Source of the DNA: JALRLA01 sp046047755
GTDB lineage: Bacteria; Bacteroidota; Bacteroidia; NS11-12g; UBA955
DNA: 8,789 nt
Direction: 5' to 3'
Assembly: GCA_046047755.1 (NCBI GenBank)
Contig: JBJOHK010000138.1
Span: 1 to 8,789 of the forward strand
Each line of letters begins with the position of its first letter. The first letter of the stretch is position 1. Under the pieces are notes generated by a model. The model ran no database searches. It saw only the letters and a program-made list of their open reading frames with translations, and had not been told where the DNA came from. A program made the position numbers and the translations under genes. Positions 6,970 through 8,789 of the stretch are shown here, in pieces.

Positions 6970-7980
6970 CTATACTAGATTAATCGTCTTGCCACGTTGC
7001 TGCAAGCTCTGCTGTGCCGCCTCTAACACAGTGACTACGTTTAATCCGCTCAGGCGATCACTGACTGGGGTCTTCCCATCCAAAATTGAGGCAACGAAAT
7101 CATTCGCAACACCCAACAAAGCTTCTGTTTGAGCCACCTTTGGAATGGAGATATCTCCAAAACGATAGTCTACATAGAAGCGGTGCATGTCTTCGGGAGT
7201 GCTAACGGAAAATCCGCTGTCGTAAATCTTGATCTTTTCAGTGGGCTCTACATCGTCGTATATCACCATTTTCTTAGAACCCCCTATCAAAGTCTTGCGA
7301 ATTTTAACAGGGCTGATCCAACTGGAAGTAATATGGGCAATGGTGCTGTCGTTGAAAAACAAGCTTATATAGGCGATGTCTTCGATGCCCATTTGGGTAT
7401 GAGAAACACCAGTAGCCGATACCGCAACTGGCTTCTTACCCGAAGATATATAGTCGAATATCGAAAGATCATGAACGGCCAAATCCCAAATCACACTCCA
7501 ATTGGGATTGAACAAACCCAAATTGATGCGGGTAGAATCGAAGTAATGCAGATCTCCTAATTCACCTGAATCGACCAGTGATTTTATTTTTTGGACGGCC
7601 CCTGTATACAAGAAGGTGTGATCAACCATGATTTGAAGCCCTTTTTGATCGGCAATATCCATGAGTTCCAATACTTCGGCACGGCTGGTAGCCAAAGGCT
7701 TCTCTACCAAAACATGCTTGCCCGCCAGCAAGGCCATTTTGGCCAATTCAAAGTGCGTATTGATAGGAGTCGCCAAAACGACAGCGTCGACATCTGAGCG
7801 CTGAAATACCTCAGAGGCCTCTTGCAACAATTCAACAGCGGGGTATAAAGAGTGAATTTTCGCCAAGCGAGAAGCATCTCGATCGGCCACACAACGAACC
7901 TCTGCCCGTTGAGCCGCATTGAAATTACGCACCAAATTTGGGCCCCAATAGCCAAGGCCTACAATTCCTATTCCTACCAT
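6970..7980 (-). CDS. Gfo/Idh/MocA family NAD(P)-dependent oxidoreductase
   Basis: A protein of 336 residues from the ATG at 7978-7980. The open frame extends eight codons further to a TTG, but family members start just before the first strand. The N-terminal Rossmann domain has GIVGLGYWG (residues 5-13) for the dinucleotide. VLATPINTHFELA follows at about 68-80, and HVLVEKPLA (89-97) holds the conserved lysine in EKP (K94). WDLAVHDLSIFDYI (165-178) supplies the catalytic-site aspartate and histidine (D166, H170). The C-terminal alpha/beta domain makes the dimer and sugar site. The GYWGPNLVRNF beginning is typical of the WlbA/WbpB branch, which oxidises UDP-sugars such as UDP-N-acetylglucosaminuronate at C3 for surface polysaccharides. 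I infer a related sugar-nucleotide role but cannot fix the substrate. No WlbB/WlbC partner is adjacent. It is divergent from the putative membrane glycosyltransferase gene and lies 56 bases upstream of S1 on the same strand. Confidence 0.88.
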   Translation of the reverse strand: MVGIGIVGLGYWGPNLVRNFNAAQRAEVRCVADRDASRLAKIHSLYPAVELLQEASEVFQRSDVDAVVLATPINTHFELAKMALLAGKHVLVEKPLATSRAEVLELMDIADQKGLQIMVDHTFLYTGAVQKIKSLVDSGELGDLHYFDSTRINLGLFNPNWSVIWDLAVHDLSIFDYISSGKKPVAVSATGVSHTQMGIEDIAYISLFFNDSTIAHITSSWISPVKIRKTLIGGSKKMVIYDDVEPTEKIKIYDSGFSVSTPEDMHRFYVDYRFGDISIPKVAQTEALLGVANDFVASILDGKTPVSDRLSGLNVVTVLEAAQQSLQQRGKTINLV

Positions 7981-7987
7981 ATCGCTG

Positions 7988-8017
7988 CAAAGAAACAACT
8001 TCAAAAGGAGTTGCCAA
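7988..8017 (-). promoter_or_regulatory. Possible promoter of the Gfo/Idh/MocA gene
   Basis: On the minus strand TTG (8017-8015) is followed after 19 bases by TTTCTTTG (7995-7988), one mismatch from TAnnTTTG. The start of transcription would fall almost on the ATG at 7980, so the message would be nearly leaderless. It overlaps the upstream part of the divergent promoter at 8011-8042. Confidence 0.3.
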
Positions 8018-8027
8018 TTGCCAATTG
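8011..8027. repeat. Tandem heptamer TTGCCAA in the divergent promoter region
   Basis: Two exact copies of TTGCCAA (8011-8017 and 8018-8024) are followed by a third TTG (8025-8027). CAATTG palindromes fall at the junctions. The repeat lies where both divergent promoters would have their -33 elements, so it could be a binding site for a regulator or simply a duplicated -33 region. Confidence 0.5.
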
Positions 8028-8042
8028 TGTCAATTAAGTTTG
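8011..8042 (+). promoter_or_regulatory. Promoter of the right-hand membrane-protein gene
   Basis: TTG at 8011-8013, a 21-base spacer, then TAAGTTTG at 8035-8042, an exact Bacteroidota TAnnTTTG -7 element. Transcription should start near 8047-8049, right at the ATG at 8050, suggesting a leaderless or very short-leader mRNA. Confidence 0.55.
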
Positions 8043-8049
8043 CCTTTGT

Positions 8050-8789
8050 ATGGCTTCGAGCAAGAAAAAAACCACTACAGAGTCAACCAAGAGCCTTTCC
8101 ATTGGCCTTTGGCAAATTCAAAACTCCGAGCAAACATGGCCGGCTCATGTTCGTGTTTATAAAAACTTTGCAGAGTGGAGCGCTGCCATAAAGGGAGGCG
8201 AATGCGATGTCTATGGCATGGCCACAGCAGGGGCCTTAAGCTCTGATTTGTCTCAATTGAGTTCAGCCATTGAGCAAGCCGAAATAGTTCGAACCGGCGC
8301 ACCTATTCCCGCCTTTGACTGGAAAGGACTGTTCAGCGGCCAAGACCGTGATGCCAGCCTTTGTCGCATGGCTCTGCTTCAGCCCGACGCGGCTATGGCC
8401 TTCATCCAAGAAGGCTACCCCCCACAGAGCGAAGAAGATTTGTGCTTTGCCCTCGACCAACTCACTTTTCGAGTCCAGGTGGCTGAGACAGGTACGGCAG
8501 CTTCAGCCGCTCCTTTCATTGGAGGTTTGAGAAACCGATTTATTCAACGTTTGCGTCATCTTCGCGCCTTAGATGGAAATCTGCACCGAGCAGGCTTCTG
8601 GGCCTTAGCCTTGATTCTGATGTCCCTGATGCTCAACATGAGCCGTCAGGCGGCCATCTCGGGTGATGAATTTACCCAATACGAGTATTCCAAATTAACG
8701 GCTAACTACCTCCTGGATAAGGTGGGAATGGAAATGCCCATTGACACCATGGCATTGAAGGGCCAAAAAATGAACAGCTTGGCTAGAGC
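8050..8789 (+). CDS. Putative two-part membrane glycosyltransferase: degenerate GT2-like domain plus start of a PMT/ArnT-like part (runs off the right edge)
   Basis: An open frame of 246 codons with no stop before the window end. The ATG at 8050 is the first after an in-frame TAA at 8035. A Lys/Thr/Ser-rich tail (1-14) is followed by a soluble domain to about 155. I do not recognise this domain with certainty, but its layout recalls a shortened GT2 fold: GGECDVYGMATAGALSSDLSQL (49-70) sits where GT2 enzymes have the strand leading to DxD, but the acidic pair is missing. EEDLCFALDQLTFRVQVAET (128-147) resembles the GT2 'ED...' segment. A basic stretch (161-181) precedes a membrane helix at about 182-197. 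ISGDEFTQYEYSKL (203-216) resembles the first external loop of PMT/ArnT-type transferases, which carries an essential acidic motif. The rest, presumably many membrane segments, is outside. The product probably sits in the inner membrane and may transfer a sugar from a polyprenyl-phosphate carrier. Confidence 0.6.
   Translation, partial: MASSKKKTTTESTKSLSIGLWQIQNSEQTWPAHVRVYKNFAEWSAAIKGGECDVYGMATAGALSSDLSQLSSAIEQAEIVRTGAPIPAFDWKGLFSGQDRDASLCRMALLQPDAAMAFIQEGYPPQSEEDLCFALDQLTFRVQVAETGTAASAAPFIGGLRNRFIQRLRHLRALDGNLHRAGFWALALILMSLMLNMSRQAAISGDEFTQYEYSKLTANYLLDKVGMEMPIDTMALKGQKMNSLAR

Noticed and set aside
6470..7132. A 220-codon open frame on the plus strand, antisense to the S1 and oxidoreductase genes
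   Set aside because: It spans the end of one well-supported gene and the start of another plus their promoter gap, has no recognisable motif, and its composition follows from the codons of the opposite strand.
7981..8004. TTG start eight codons upstream for the oxidoreductase
   Set aside because: The added residues precede the Rossmann strand where family members begin, and they cover the likely promoter.
8003..8010. AAAAGGAG on the plus strand as a ribosome binding site for the right-hand gene
   Set aside because: It lies about 40 bases before the ATG and upstream of the predicted transcription start, so it would not be in the mRNA.
8263..8530. Short overlapping open frames on both strands within the right-hand gene
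   Set aside because: The frame from 8050 is continuous to the window end with coherent domain structure, so the others are shadows.

Overview
The window looks like chromosomal DNA of a Bacteroidota bacterium, probably near Flavobacteriales. I infer this from three things: the ribosomal protein S1 sequence, promoter-like sites matching the Bacteroidota -7 element TAnnTTTG, and the near absence of Shine-Dalgarno (SD) sequences. I cannot name a genus. There are eight protein genes. Two run off the window edges, and the right-hand one has no stop codon here. I see no RNA gene, insertion sequence, phage, CRISPR array or defence system. No stretch longer than 300 bases lacks a gene.

Layout, left to right. 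(1) 1-184, minus: N-terminus of a secreted c-type cytochrome with one CxxCH site, leaving the window. (2) 413-1153, plus: a small family 2 glycosyltransferase of the dolichyl/polyprenyl-phosphate sugar synthase type. (3) 2100-3155 and 1141-2103, minus: a two-gene operon coupled through ATGA, encoding a secreted TPR protein and then a lytic transglycosylase. (4) 3269-4006, plus: a YhhQ/VUT-type queuosine precursor transporter. (5) 4003-4665, minus: a membrane protein resembling NicO/TauE-type exporters, with a His-rich loop. (6) 4760-6913, minus: ribosomal protein S1 with six S1 domains, an Ala/Lys/Glu-rich linker and a C-terminal helix-hairpin-helix domain. It has its own -7 box, a very strong SD, a TTG start and a rho-independent terminator. 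(7) 6970-7980, minus: a Gfo/Idh/MocA sugar-nucleotide oxidoreductase. (8) 8050 to the window end, plus: a protein that seems to join a degenerate GT2-like domain to the start of a PMT/ArnT-like membrane glycosyltransferase.

Much of the content concerns the envelope: lipid-linked sugar transfer (2, 8), sugar modification (7) and peptidoglycan cleavage (3). The other genes are housekeeping (S1, queuosine precursor uptake, cytochrome). Genes 7 and 8 are divergent and share a 69-base promoter region with a heptamer repeat.

The most interesting part is the S1 gene. Of the seven genes whose start can be examined besides it, none has an SD, whereas S1 has an eight-base match to the 16S anti-SD and also carries an unusual C-terminal domain. 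I see no clearly new multi-gene system. Several starts given here (2103, 3155, 3269, 7980) are internal to longer open frames and were chosen from overlap, signal peptide or family alignment.
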